The notes under the pieces: generated by a model | Database searches by the model: none | What the model was told of the DNA's origin: nothing | The model's input: the letters and a program-made list of their open reading frames with translations, nothing else | Shown: positions 23,711 through 32,744 of the stretch, one piece after another | Numbering within the stretch: position 1 is the stretch's first letter | Layout of the letters: each line of letters begins with the position of its first letter | Assembly: GCA_031276725.1 (NCBI GenBank) | Contig: JAISMM010000076.1 | Span: 1-35,181 of the forward strand | From: Clostridiales bacterium | GTDB taxonomy: Bacteria > Bacillota > Clostridia > Christensenellales > Pumilibacteraceae | DNA: 35,181 bases | Direction: 5' to 3' | Program-made: the position numbers and the translations under genes

Positions 23711-25042
23711 ATGGAAGCGCGAAAGAGATATTACATAATGACCTACGGGTGTCAAATGAACGTACACGAGTCCGAAAAGCTGGCGGGGATTCTGCAAGAG
23801 TACGGTTTTTGCCGCGCGGACGGTGCGGAAAGCGCGGACATAATCGTTTTTAACACCTGTTGCATACGCGAGTCCGCCGAGACGCGCGTTTTGGGCAATT
23901 TGGGGCGCGTCAAGAGTCTTAAAGACGGTAATCCGTCGCTTATAATCGCCGTTTGCGGCTGTATGACACAGAACCCGGGCGCGGCGGAAAGGCTCAAAAA
24001 GCGCTGTCCGTTCGTCGACATAATTTTCGGCACGCACAATCTGCATAAATTGGGCGACTATCTGTCCGATCTTGAATCGAAAAAGACGCGCGTCGAAATT
24101 TGGGACGGCGAAAACGGTTCCGTCGTCGAGGACGTGCCGATCGCGCGCGCGGAGGGCGTGAACGCGTGGGTCAATATTATGTACGGCTGCGACAATTTTT
24201 GCTCGTACTGCGTGGTGCCTTACGTGCGCGGACGCGAGCGCAGCCGCGATATGAGCGTTATCGTCGCCGAGGTTAAGGAACTTGTGAGTGGCGGCTACAA
24301 GGAGATCACTCTTTTGGGGCAAAACGTCAATTCCTACGGCCGCGACGGAAACGATAAAGGGACGAATTTTGCGGCTCTGCTCGAAAAATTATCGGCGCTC
24401 GACGGCAAATTCCGCATAAGATTTATGACGTCGCACCCCAAGGATTTAGACGAAAACGTGATAAAAACCGTCGCGGCGTCCGATAAGGTGTCCGACTTTA
24501 TACACCTTCCGGCTCAATCGGGGAGCGACCGCATTCTCGGGCTTATGAACCGCAAATACACCGCGAAGGAATATTTGACCAAAATCGAAACGATAAAAAA
24601 ATATATTCCCGGCGCGGGGCTTTCGACGGACATTATGGTCGGCTTTCCGTCCGAAACGGAGGACGATTTTGCTAAGACGCTCGGGCTTGTGAGGGAGGCG
24701 CGTTACAATAACGCGTTCACCTTTATATATTCGCGCCGCAGCGGAACGGCCGCCGACAAGATGGACGGTCAGATTCCCTACGAGGTTAAAAAGGAGCGCA
24801 TAATGCGGCTTATCGACCTGCAAGCCGAAATCGGGAGCGCGTTGGCGTCGGAATGCGTCGGCAAAACCTACGAGATGCTTTGCGACGAGTACGACCCCGG
24901 GCAAAAAACGGGGCGCGGCAAGTCCGACTGCGGCAAAACGATTACGTTCGGTACGGACGCGGACAGGCGCGGCGGCTTTGTGCGGGTCAAGGTAACGGGC
25001 GCGAAAAACACTAATTTATACGCGGAGGCGTGCGAGGAATAG
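23711..25042 (+). CDS. miaB: tRNA-2-methylthio-N6-dimethylallyladenosine synthase
   Basis: 443 residues. The UPF0004 N-terminal domain has the three auxiliary-cluster cysteines (YGCQMN, NTCCIRE, VCGCMTQ); the radical SAM domain has CDNFCSYC (CxxxCxxC); a TRAM domain ends the protein. It adds the 2-methylthio group to i6A37 in tRNAs, acting after MiaA, which is encoded in the same operon. The start at 23711 keeps the conserved KRYYIMTYGCQMN opening; no ribosome site fits because the mRNA start would be almost at the ATG. mutS starts 1 nt after the stop. Confidence 0.95.
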   Translation: MEARKRYYIMTYGCQMNVHESEKLAGILQEYGFCRADGAESADIIVFNTCCIRESAETRVLGNLGRVKSLKDGNPSLIIAVCGCMTQNPGAAERLKKRCPFVDIIFGTHNLHKLGDYLSDLESKKTRVEIWDGENGSVVEDVPIARAEGVNAWVNIMYGCDNFCSYCVVPYVRGRERSRDMSVIVAEVKELVSGGYKEITLLGQNVNSYGRDGNDKGTNFAALLEKLSALDGKFRIRFMTSHPKDLDENVIKTVAASDKVSDFIHLPAQSGSDRILGLMNRKYTAKEYLTKIETIKKYIPGAGLSTDIMVGFPSETEDDFAKTLGLVREARYNNAFTFIYSRRSGTAADKMDGQIPYEVKKERIMRLIDLQAEIGSALASECVGKTYEMLCDEYDPGQKTGRGKSDCGKTITFGTDADRRGGFVRVKVTGAKNTNLYAEACEE

Positions 25043-25043
25043 A

Positions 25044-27641
25044 ATGGGACTTTCACCTATGATGCGGCAATATTTTGAAATCAAGGAGCGGAACAAGGAC
25101 GTGCTTTTGTTCTACCGGCTCGGCGATTTTTACGAAATGTTTTATGACGACGCCCTTACGGCGAGCCGCGAATTGGAGCTTACGCTGACGGGGCGCGACT
25201 GCGGACTCGACGAGCGCGCGCCTATGTGCGGCGTTCCCTACCACGCGGTCGACGGCTATATCGCAAAGCTGATCGAAAAGGGCTACAAGGTGGGCATTTG
25301 CGAGCAGACGACTTTGCCGGAAAAGGGCAAGGGGATAGTGGAACGCGAAATCGTCCGCATAGTAACCGCCGGGACTGTAACCGACGGGGCGATGCTCGCC
25401 GACGACAAAAACAACTACCTTGTCGGCATCTATTACGACGAGGACGAGGGCGCGGGCGTTTCGTGGACGGACATCACGACGGGCGAGTTCTCGCATTCGC
25501 AAATTCAACAGCCCGCGGCGGCGGCTCTCAACGATCTACTGTTGCGCATAGCGCCGTCCGAAATAATCTGCAACAACGCGACCGTTCAAAGTTTGGGTCT
25601 GTCGGTGGCGAAATTCGCGTCCGTGTGTCCGTTTTCGGTCTACAACGACGTCGAATTCGAATACGAAAACGCCCTCAAAACGCTTAAAGAACAGCTAAAC
25701 GGCACCGACAGCCTGTCGGTTTTGCGCCAAAAAAAACTGTGCGTAAGCTCGGCCGGGGCGCTGGTGAGCTACATAAATTCGACGCAAAAAAGGGCGTTGC
25801 GCCACATAAACGCGGCGTCGTTCGACGACGGCGAAAGGTATATGTTTATCGACGCGACCGCGCGAAAAACGTTGGAGCTTACTCAAAATATGCGCGACGG
25901 CGGCCGCAAGGGGACGCTGTTGTGGCTGCTCGACAAAACCGAAACGCATATGGGCAAGCGTATGCTGCGCAAGTGGATCGAGCGTCCTTCGCTCTCGTCC
26001 GAAACGATAAACGCGCGGTTAGACGCCGTTTTTGAGCTAAAAACCGATACTATGCGTGACATACTATGCCTATCACTCTCAAAAATTCACGATATAGAAC
26101 GGCTCGCGGGCAAGCTGTCCTACGGCAACATATTGCCGCGCGAGTGCCTGTCGCTCGGCGCGTCGCTGTTCGCGGCAACTCCTATAAGAGAGGCCTTGGC
26201 GGCGGCGAAATCTCCGCTTCTAAAAGAGATAGGCGGGCGGCTCGACGTTCCCGTCGAGGCGGCGGAGCTAATCGCGGCGGGCATCGATCCCAACGCTCCC
26301 GGCGTAATCCGCGAGGGGCGCGTCATAAAAAGCGGCTTCGACGCCGAGCTTGACGGTTACCGCGAGGTGAGCGACGGCATAGCGGAGGTTTTGGCTAAAC
26401 TCGAAGCGGACGAAAAACGCGAAACGGGAATAAGGGGTCTTAAAATCGGTTTTAATAAGGTGTTCGGCTACTATATCGAAATTCCCAAATCGCAGGCCGA
26501 GCTTGCGCCGTACCGCTTTATACGCAAGCAAACGGTCGCGGGCGGCGAGCGCTATATAACGGAGGAACTGCGCGAATTGGAGTCGAAAATTTTAGGCGCG
26601 CAGGAAAAAGCCCTAAACCGCGAAAACGTTCTTTACGAGCTTATCAAAAACGAGGCCGCAAAGCATATCGACAAAATGCTCAAAACGGCAAAAGCCGTCG
26701 CCGAACTCGACTGCCTGGTTTCACTCGCGGCGGCGGCCGTCGATTACGGTTTCGTCCGTCCGCAAATCGACGAATCGGTCGACGGCATAAGAATAACGGA
26801 GGGCCGTCATTGCGTCGTCGAAAAACTTTTGGGCGGCGAGCCGTTCGTTCCCAACGACACGTTTTTGAACCGCGGCGACGACAAAATTATGATTATCACG
26901 GGCCCGAATATGGCGGGCAAAAGCGTCTATTTAAGGCAGGTCGCGCTCATAACGGTTATGGCGCATATGGGGAGCTTCGTCCCGGCAAAAAGCGCGTCGA
27001 TCGCCCTCACCGACCGCGTGTTTACGCGCGTTGGCGCGAGCGACGATTTGGCCGCGGGGCGCAGTACTTTTATGGTCGAGATGAGCGAGGTTTCGGACAT
27101 TCTCAACAACCTTACCCCCAACAGCCTCGTGCTTTTGGACGAAATCGGGCGCGGAACGTCCACCTACGACGGTTTGAGCATCGCGTGGTCGATAATAGAG
27201 TACCTGTCGAAGCGCGCGTCCGCGATGACGCTTTTTTCGACTCACTATCACGAGCTGACGGAATTGGAGGGCGTTTTGGCGGGCGTAAAAAATTATAAAT
27301 TGACGCTGAAAGAGGCGGGCAACACGGTCGTATTTTTGCGGAAGCTGATGCGCGGCAGCGCCAACCGTAGCTTCGGAATCGAGGTCGCGGGGCTTGCGGG
27401 GCTTCCCAAGGAGGTACTCGTCCGGGCGAAGGAATTATTGAAACGGCTCGAAAGCGCGGGCATAGACGGACGGACTAAAACGGCGGCCGCGCCGCCCGCC
27501 GCGCAGCTCTCGTTTTTTAATCCGGCGGCTGTGAACGAAGTCGAAACGATATTGAGGGAGCTCGATTTAGACAACGTAAGCCCCCGTTACGCGCACGAAA
27601 TTCTAACGGACTTAAAGGACAAGGTAACGAAAAATGGGTGA
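25044..27641 (+). CDS. mutS: DNA mismatch repair protein MutS
   Basis: 865 residues, standard length. Mismatch-binding domain I has the conserved Phe-x-Glu (GDFYEMFYDDA); then connector, core and clamp domains; ATPase with Walker A GPNMAGKS (about 615) and LLDEIGRGTSTYDG. Recognises mismatches in newly made DNA and recruits MutL, whose gene follows with an 8-nt overlap. A palindrome copy at 26048-26066 encodes TMRDIL in the core domain. Confidence 0.97.
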   Translation: MGLSPMMRQYFEIKERNKDVLLFYRLGDFYEMFYDDALTASRELELTLTGRDCGLDERAPMCGVPYHAVDGYIAKLIEKGYKVGICEQTTLPEKGKGIVEREIVRIVTAGTVTDGAMLADDKNNYLVGIYYDEDEGAGVSWTDITTGEFSHSQIQQPAAAALNDLLLRIAPSEIICNNATVQSLGLSVAKFASVCPFSVYNDVEFEYENALKTLKEQLNGTDSLSVLRQKKLCVSSAGALVSYINSTQKRALRHINAASFDDGERYMFIDATARKTLELTQNMRDGGRKGTLLWLLDKTETHMGKRMLRKWIERPSLSSETINARLDAVFELKTDTMRDILCLSLSKIHDIERLAGKLSYGNILPRECLSLGASLFAATPIREALAAAKSPLLKEIGGRLDVPVEAAELIAAGIDPNAPGVIREGRVIKSGFDAELDGYREVSDGIAEVLAKLEADEKRETGIRGLKIGFNKVFGYYIEIPKSQAELAPYRFIRKQTVAGGERYITEELRELESKILGAQEKALNRENVLYELIKNEAAKHIDKMLKTAKAVAELDCLVSLAAAAVDYGFVRPQIDESVDGIRITEGRHCVVEKLLGGEPFVPNDTFLNRGDDKIMIITGPNMAGKSVYLRQVALITVMAHMGSFVPAKSASIALTDRVFTRVGASDDLAAGRSTFMVEMSEVSDILNNLTPNSLVLLDEIGRGTSTYDGLSIAWSIIEYLSKRASAMTLFSTHYHELTELEGVLAGVKNYKLTLKEAGNTVVFLRKLMRGSANRSFGIEVAGLAGLPKEVLVRAKELLKRLESAGIDGRTKTAAAPPAAQLSFFNPAAVNEVETILRELDLDNVSPRYAHEILTDLKDKVTKNG
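26048..26066 (+). repeat. Palindromic repeat copy 6 (in mutS)
   Basis: TACTATGCG-T-GACATACTA, read as T-M-R-D-I-L. Confidence 0.8.
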
Positions 27642-29436
27642 AATACATATACTTGACAGCCGCATTTTTAACAGGATAGCGGCGGGCGAGGTAGTCGAAA
27701 ATCCGGCGTCGATCGTAAAGGAGCTCGTCGAAAACAGCGTCGACGCGGGCGCGAAAAATATCGCGGTCGAAATCGCCGACGGAGGTCAATCGCTTATAAA
27801 GGTAACCGACGACGGCAAGGGAATCGCCAAAGACGATCTGCCGCTGGCGTTTATGCCGCACGCCACAAGCAAAATATCGTCGCTCGGCGATCTAAACGCG
27901 ATAGGTACGCTGGGTTTTCGCGGCGAGGCGCTGCCGAGTATAGCGTCGGTCGCCAAAATTACTATGACGACGCGAAAGGTCGGCGACGAAACGGGCAACA
28001 GAATCGTTTATGAAAACGGCGTCGTTTTGTCGGCGGGCGAGGTCGGAGCGCCGGAGGGAACTACCGTAACCGTCGAAAACCTGTTCGAAAATATTCCGGC
28101 GCGAAAAAAATTCCTAAAATCGGCGGCGGCCGAATGCGCCAGGGTTACGGACTTTATGCAAAGATTCGCGCTTGCCAATTACGGCGTTTCGGTAAGGTAT
28201 ACCGTCAACGGCAAAAAGATTTTTCAATCGGGCGGCGGGGGATTAGACTCGGCGGTATACACCGTTTACGGCGACCAAATGCAGAATTTTGACTATATTA
28301 CCTATACTATGCCTGACATAACACTACAAGGATACGTTTCTAAGCCCTCTTTTACAAAGTCGAGCCGCAGCCACCAGACGCTTATCGTCAACGGACGCGT
28401 CGTCGAAAGCAACGACGTTTCGACGTATATGTTCCTGTGCTATAAGGATTTTTTGATGTCGCGGCAGTTCCCGCTCTATATTTTGTATCTGACCGTTCCG
28501 CTCGATATGGTCGACGTGAACGTTCACCCGAATAAAACGGCTATAAAATTCGCGGACCTCTCCGGCATAAAGCGCGCAATTTTTTCGGTCGTAAGGGATA
28601 AAATCGGCGGCGGCGCGTTAGTGCCGAAGGAAATCGATATGGATTACGCCGCGCTCGCCAAAAAAAGCGGAATCCGCTCGGACGTTCTTTTCCCCGGGCA
28701 GAACGAGGCGTACAGAAATTACCGTACCTTTACCGCGTCGCTTTCGGACGCCGCGACGGTAAGGGAGGAGCGCACCCGAAAGACCGACGCGCAAAACGCG
28801 GACGCCGAGCCCGTTTTTGTGCGTCACCGTCAGGATGTGTTTTCGGACGTTTTGAGCGATAACATAACCGTGGCGGGCAAGCTGTTCAACACCTATATAG
28901 TGGTTCAACAGGACGACAAGGTTTATTTTATCGACCAGCACGCCGCGCACGAAAAAATCATCTACGAAAAATATTCGGAAAGCGTCAACTCGCGCGCCGT
29001 AGCCGTTCAATCGCTTATGCTGCCCTACGTGTTCGGCGTCAACGCCGTCGAAAAGGAAACGCTCGCCGAGCATTGCGACGCGCTCGAAAAGCTCGGTTTT
29101 TCGTTCAACGTGTTCGGGCTGAACGGCGACTACTATTCGCTCTCGTCCGTTCCCGCCGTCTGCGCCGGCATCAACCTTAAAGAGTTCACCGCCGATCTGT
29201 TTGAAAACCTTATCGGACTGCGCGTCAAAAACTCCGATTTTTTGCGCGAAACTATTATGAGGTCGGCCTGCAAAGCGGCCGTCAAGGGAACCGACAATCT
29301 GCAACACGAGGAGATTGTTAGCTTGTTAAACGAGATGAAACGCGGCGGCAACGCGCTGTTTTGCCCTCACGGAAGGCCCACGGTAATATCCATTACAAAA
29401 ACGGAAATAGAAAAATGGTTCAAGCGGATAGTGTAA
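27634..29436 (+). CDS. mutL: DNA mismatch repair protein MutL
   Basis: 600 residues. The GHKL ATPase domain has ELVENSVDAGA, DDGKGI and GFRGEAL. The C-terminal dimerisation domain has the metal-dependent endonuclease motif DQHA-x2-E-x4-E (DQHAAHEKIIYE) and CPHGRP, so this MutL should nick DNA itself, as in organisms without MutH. Overlaps mutS by 8 nt and miaA by about 22 nt. A palindrome copy at 28305-28323 encodes TMPDIT just before the GYVSKPS strand. Confidence 0.97.
   Translation: MGEIHILDSRIFNRIAAGEVVENPASIVKELVENSVDAGAKNIAVEIADGGQSLIKVTDDGKGIAKDDLPLAFMPHATSKISSLGDLNAIGTLGFRGEALPSIASVAKITMTTRKVGDETGNRIVYENGVVLSAGEVGAPEGTTVTVENLFENIPARKKFLKSAAAECARVTDFMQRFALANYGVSVRYTVNGKKIFQSGGGGLDSAVYTVYGDQMQNFDYITYTMPDITLQGYVSKPSFTKSSRSHQTLIVNGRVVESNDVSTYMFLCYKDFLMSRQFPLYILYLTVPLDMVDVNVHPNKTAIKFADLSGIKRAIFSVVRDKIGGGALVPKEIDMDYAALAKKSGIRSDVLFPGQNEAYRNYRTFTASLSDAATVREERTRKTDAQNADAEPVFVRHRQDVFSDVLSDNITVAGKLFNTYIVVQQDDKVYFIDQHAAHEKIIYEKYSESVNSRAVAVQSLMLPYVFGVNAVEKETLAEHCDALEKLGFSFNVFGLNGDYYSLSSVPAVCAGINLKEFTADLFENLIGLRVKNSDFLRETIMRSACKAAVKGTDNLQHEEIVSLLNEMKRGGNALFCPHGRPTVISITKTEIEKWFKRIV
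28305..28323 (+). repeat. Palindromic repeat copy 7 (in mutL)
   Basis: TACTATGCC-T-GACATAACA, read as T-M-P-D-I-T. Confidence 0.82.
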
Positions 29437-30323
29437 AGCAAAAAATTATCGTCGTCGCGGGCGCTACCGCGACGGGCAAATCCGATTTGGCGGTCGAGGC
29501 CGCGCTGAAATTTAACGGCCGCGTTATAAGCGCGGACTCGATGCAAATCTACCGCGGCGCGGATATAGGGACGGGCAAGCTGCCGCCCGAAAAAAGAGGT
29601 GGCGTGCCGCATTATTTAATCGACATAAAAAATCCGGACGAGGAGTTTTCGGTTGGCGATTTTATTACGGAGGCGCAAAACGCCGTCGCGCAAACGGCGG
29701 CGGCCGGAGCCGTTCCGATAATCGCGGGCGGCACGGGGCTGTATATCGACGCGCTTTTGAACGGCTATAATTTGGCGGCCGCGCCGAAGTCCGGAGCAAT
29801 ACGCGCGGAGCTCGAAGCGGAGGAATTGCCCGCGCTTTACGCCAAACTGAAAAAGGTCGATCCCGCGTCGGCGGCAAAAATATCGCCGAACGACAAAAAA
29901 CGCGCGGTGCGCGCCCTCGAAATTTTTTACGTTACGGGCAAGCCGAAAAGCGAAGCGGCCGTTCGCGAAGCCGAATCGCGGTACGAATATAAATTCATAC
30001 TTTTGACCGCCGACAGGAGCGGACTTTACAAAAAAATCGACGCGCGCGTCGACGCCATGTTAAGGTCGGGGCTGTTAGACGAGGCGCGGTCGCTGTATAA
30101 ATATAGGGATTGCCAATCGATGCGGGCGATAGGGTACAAGGAGCTTATGGCGCACCTCGACGGCAAATTGTCCTACGCCGACGCCGTCGAAGAAATTAAG
30201 CGGAACACGCGCCGTTACGCCAAGCGTCAAATAACGTATTTTGGACGAATGAAAGCGGATAAAATCGCGGTAAATATAGCGGAAAAAGAACGAATTTTTA
30301 GTATTATGTCAGACATACTATAA
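29415..30323 (+). CDS. miaA: tRNA dimethylallyltransferase
   Basis: About 302 residues from the ATG at 29415. An in-frame ATG at 29361 would add 18 residues lying deep inside mutL, while the family places the P-loop within the first about 20 residues; here GATATGKS follows MVQADSVKQKIIVVA, so the inner start is chosen. Other landmarks: ISADSMQIYRGADIGTGK, PHYLID, IAGGTGLYIDALL, and RRYAKRQITYFGRM. It puts the dimethylallyl group on A37, the substrate of MiaB in the same operon. The last codons (IMSDIL, stop) are formed by a palindrome copy. hfq, often next to miaA, is absent. Confidence 0.95.
   Translation: MVQADSVKQKIIVVAGATATGKSDLAVEAALKFNGRVISADSMQIYRGADIGTGKLPPEKRGGVPHYLIDIKNPDEEFSVGDFITEAQNAVAQTAAAGAVPIIAGGTGLYIDALLNGYNLAAAPKSGAIRAELEAEELPALYAKLKKVDPASAAKISPNDKKRAVRALEIFYVTGKPKSEAAVREAESRYEYKFILLTADRSGLYKKIDARVDAMLRSGLLDEARSLYKYRDCQSMRAIGYKELMAHLDGKLSYADAVEEIKRNTRRYAKRQITYFGRMKADKIAVNIAEKERIFSIMSDIL
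30302..30320 (+). repeat. Palindromic repeat copy 8 (end of miaA)
   Basis: TATTATGTC-A-GACATACTA, read as I-M-S-D-I-L; the miaA stop TAA follows directly. 18 nt before the ynbB start. Confidence 0.85.
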
Positions 30324-30338
30324 GGAAAACGATAAAAT

Positions 30339-31568
30339 ATGACAAATATCGACAAATTAATAGCGGAATGCGAGGCGGAAAACGCCGCGTTTTATGAGGC
30401 AATCGACGGGATCGCGCTGTTCAATCAAGAGAAAGTTCTCGCCGCGTTCCAAAAAAACAGGATCGCGCCGATGCACTTTGCCGCGACGACCGGGTACGGC
30501 TACGACGACGCGGGACGCGCCGCGCTCGGAGCTGTTTTTGCGGACGCGTTCGGGTGCGGGGCGGCTATCGTTTCGCCGCTTTTGGCGTCCGGCACGCACG
30601 CCATATCGACGGCGCTGTTCGGACTTTTGCGGCCGGGGGACTTGCTGTTGTCGATAAGCGGAACGCCCTACGACACCTTAATGCCGGTTATCGGCGGCGA
30701 CGGCATAGGCTCGCTGCGCGACTTCGGCGTAAAATTCGACGCGATAGAGCTGCTTGCCGACGGAACGTTCGATACGGCGAAAATAATTCCCGCGCTAAAA
30801 AAGAAACCCGCCGTTATAACGATACAGCGTTCGCGCGGCTACGCGTGGCGGCGCTCCGTGCCGCTCGGCGCAATAGCGGATATAACGGCGCTGATAAAGT
30901 CCGTTTTGCCGGATACCGTGGTGGCCGTCGACAACTGTTACGGCGAATTTGTGGAAAAAGCGGAGCCGACGGCGGTCGGCGCCGACCTTATAATCGGTTC
31001 GCTCATCAAGAATCCCGGCGGGGGAATCGCGCCCGGCGGCGGCTATATCGCGGGTAAAAAAAATCTAATCGAGCGCATAGCCAACCGACTGACGGCTCCC
31101 GGCGTCGGCGTTGAAATCGGCTCGTACGCCGCCGGCTACCGAAGCTACTTTCAAGGATTTTTTGTGGCGCCGCACGTCGTAGCGCAGGCGGCGAAGGGCT
31201 CGCGGCTGTTCGCCTCGGTTTTTTCGCGCCTCGGATACGAAACGTTGCCGACGGCGGGGGACTCGCAAAACGACATAATATGCTCGGTCAAATTCAATAC
31301 GGAACGCGAGCTTATCGATTTTTGCGGCGCCGTTCAGCGTTCCTCTCCGGTGGACAGCTTCGCGACGCCGTATCCGTGGGATATGCCCGGCTACGAATCG
31401 CGCGTAATAATGGCGGCGGGAACGTTCGTTCAAGGCGCGTCGATCGAGTTGAGCGCGGACTCGCCGATAAGGGCGCCTTATATAGCCTACGCGCAGGGCG
31501 GCTTAACCTACGAGCATATCAAAATAGCCCTCAAAAACACGGTAAAAACAGTACTATGTCAGACATAA
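30339..31568 (+). CDS. ynbB: PLP enzyme of the YnbB / methionine gamma-lyase-like family
   Basis: 409 residues. A fold-type I PLP enzyme of the group formerly called aluminium-resistance protein. Seen: FQKNRIAPMHFAATTGYGYDDAGR opening, SGTHAISTALFGLLRPGD, and the PLP lysine in GSLIKNPGGGIAPGGGY. In Bacillota it is regularly found near mutS-mutL-miaA; substrate unknown, probably a sulfur amino acid. The ribosome site AAGGAAA precedes ATG 30339. Its stop codon TAA (31566-31568) lies inside a palindrome copy, here in a different reading frame from the other genes. Confidence 0.9.
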   Translation: MTNIDKLIAECEAENAAFYEAIDGIALFNQEKVLAAFQKNRIAPMHFAATTGYGYDDAGRAALGAVFADAFGCGAAIVSPLLASGTHAISTALFGLLRPGDLLLSISGTPYDTLMPVIGGDGIGSLRDFGVKFDAIELLADGTFDTAKIIPALKKKPAVITIQRSRGYAWRRSVPLGAIADITALIKSVLPDTVVAVDNCYGEFVEKAEPTAVGADLIIGSLIKNPGGGIAPGGGYIAGKKNLIERIANRLTAPGVGVEIGSYAAGYRSYFQGFFVAPHVVAQAAKGSRLFASVFSRLGYETLPTAGDSQNDIICSVKFNTERELIDFCGAVQRSSPVDSFATPYPWDMPGYESRVIMAAGTFVQGASIELSADSPIRAPYIAYAQGGLTYEHIKIALKNTVKTVLCQT

Positions 31569-31570
31569 TA
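31552..31570 (+). repeat. Palindromic repeat copy 9 (ynbB stop / recombinase boundary)
   Basis: TACTATGTC-A-GACATAATA. Supplies the ynbB stop codon. It lies in the 22-bp-wide junction to the convergent recombinase gene. The only coding copy not read as M-x-D-I. Confidence 0.85.
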
Positions 31571-31590
31571 CACCTTAAATCGCAATTTGT

Positions 31591-32679
31591 TCACATTTCA
31601 TTGTCATTATCGGGCTTTTTATCGCGGAGCTTAACAACCCGCGCGGCGTTCCGTTTTATATCGTCGCTTATGGCGGCGTAGTGCTTTTTGGTCGTGTTAA
31701 TATCCTTATGTCCCAAAACCTCGGCGACGACGTAAATATCGTTAGTTTCGCGGTACAACGCGGTGCCGTAGGTGCTACGCAGCTTATGCGGCGTGATTTT
31801 TTTGAGCGGCGAGGCGAGCGCGGCGTATTTTTTTACGAGCATCTCGACGGCGCGGACGGAAATTCTTTTGCCTTGGAGCGACAAAAACAGCGCGTCGAAA
31901 TTCCGTATTTTTTTGCCGAAATCGGTTTTGCCGTCGATTTGCGCGTCGAGCCATTTAAGGTAGTCTTGCAGCGCCGCGCTAACCTCGTCCGCAAAATACA
32001 GAATGTCCTTGCCGCCGCCTTTTCGCGTAACGGTAAAAGCGCCCGCGTTAAAATCTACGTCGGCGCGGTTTAGCCCAACGCACTCACTGACGCGGATTCC
32101 CGTGCCCAAAAGCAGCGTCAGGAGCGCGATATCGCGTTTTTGCGTTATGTTATGGAAGTGCCGTTGATGCAAGCTCAATCGTTCGGCGTCCGTCGCGCCG
32201 TCGAGCATATCGACGACCTCGTCGGGCTCCAATCTGATAATTTCCTTGCCGTGAATTTTGGGCAAATCGACCTTGACGGTAACGTTCGCCGACAGCTTGT
32301 CCCGCTTAAAGTAATATTTGAAAAACGACCTCAACGCGCACAGCTTGCGCGCCTTGCTTCTTTCGCCGCACTTGTAACGCTTGCCGCCGAACGAGTACGA
32401 CGACAAATATTCAAGGAACAGCTCAAAATCAAGCGCCGTCAGGGTTTCCAAATCTTTAAGCGTCAGCTCGGACGCCGCCACGGAATTTTTGAATTTCTTT
32501 TTTGCAAGATAATCAAAAAAGACGCGCAAATCGCAGGCGTAATTCAGCCGCGTCAGCTCGGACGTGCGCATCTGTATTCCCACAAAAAACTCGTTCGCAA
32601 ATTGCGGCAAGTCATCCAAAATTTCTCTCGTTTTTTCAATTGTCCGCTCGGCGCGGTTCTCAAAATAATTATCGACCAT
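31591..32679 (-). CDS. Tyrosine recombinase / integrase (Xer-like)
   Basis: 362 residues. N-terminal SAM-like core-binding domain (about 30-150: RTSELTRLNYACDLRVFFDYL) and catalytic domain with a full active-site set: Arg in GTGIRVSE, Lys in TRKGGGKD, HKLR in PHKLRSTYG, His in VLGHKDI, and Tyr in KKHYAAI. It resembles the chromosomal XerC-like recombinase that many Clostridia carry near this gene neighbourhood, but its place at the edge of an inovirus-like region also fits a phage integrase. Convergent with ynbB. Confidence 0.88.
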   Translation of the reverse strand: MVDNYFENRAERTIEKTREILDDLPQFANEFFVGIQMRTSELTRLNYACDLRVFFDYLAKKKFKNSVAASELTLKDLETLTALDFELFLEYLSSYSFGGKRYKCGERSKARKLCALRSFFKYYFKRDKLSANVTVKVDLPKIHGKEIIRLEPDEVVDMLDGATDAERLSLHQRHFHNITQKRDIALLTLLLGTGIRVSECVGLNRADVDFNAGAFTVTRKGGGKDILYFADEVSAALQDYLKWLDAQIDGKTDFGKKIRNFDALFLSLQGKRISVRAVEMLVKKYAALASPLKKITPHKLRSTYGTALYRETNDIYVVAEVLGHKDINTTKKHYAAISDDIKRNAARVVKLRDKKPDNDNEM

Positions 32680-32744
32680 AATAACTATTATAAAGCATTT
32701 TTATCCCAAACGCAACCGTTTTGACCCAAATACCGCAAAATCTT

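Noticed and set aside
31552-31570. The palindrome as a transcription terminator
   Set aside because: No T-run follows, and other copies lie in the middle of essential genes.
2735-31570. The palindrome as dif/Xer site, parS or LexA box
   Set aside because: Sequence does not match the known consensus of any of these, and the copy number within genes is too high for dif or LexA.
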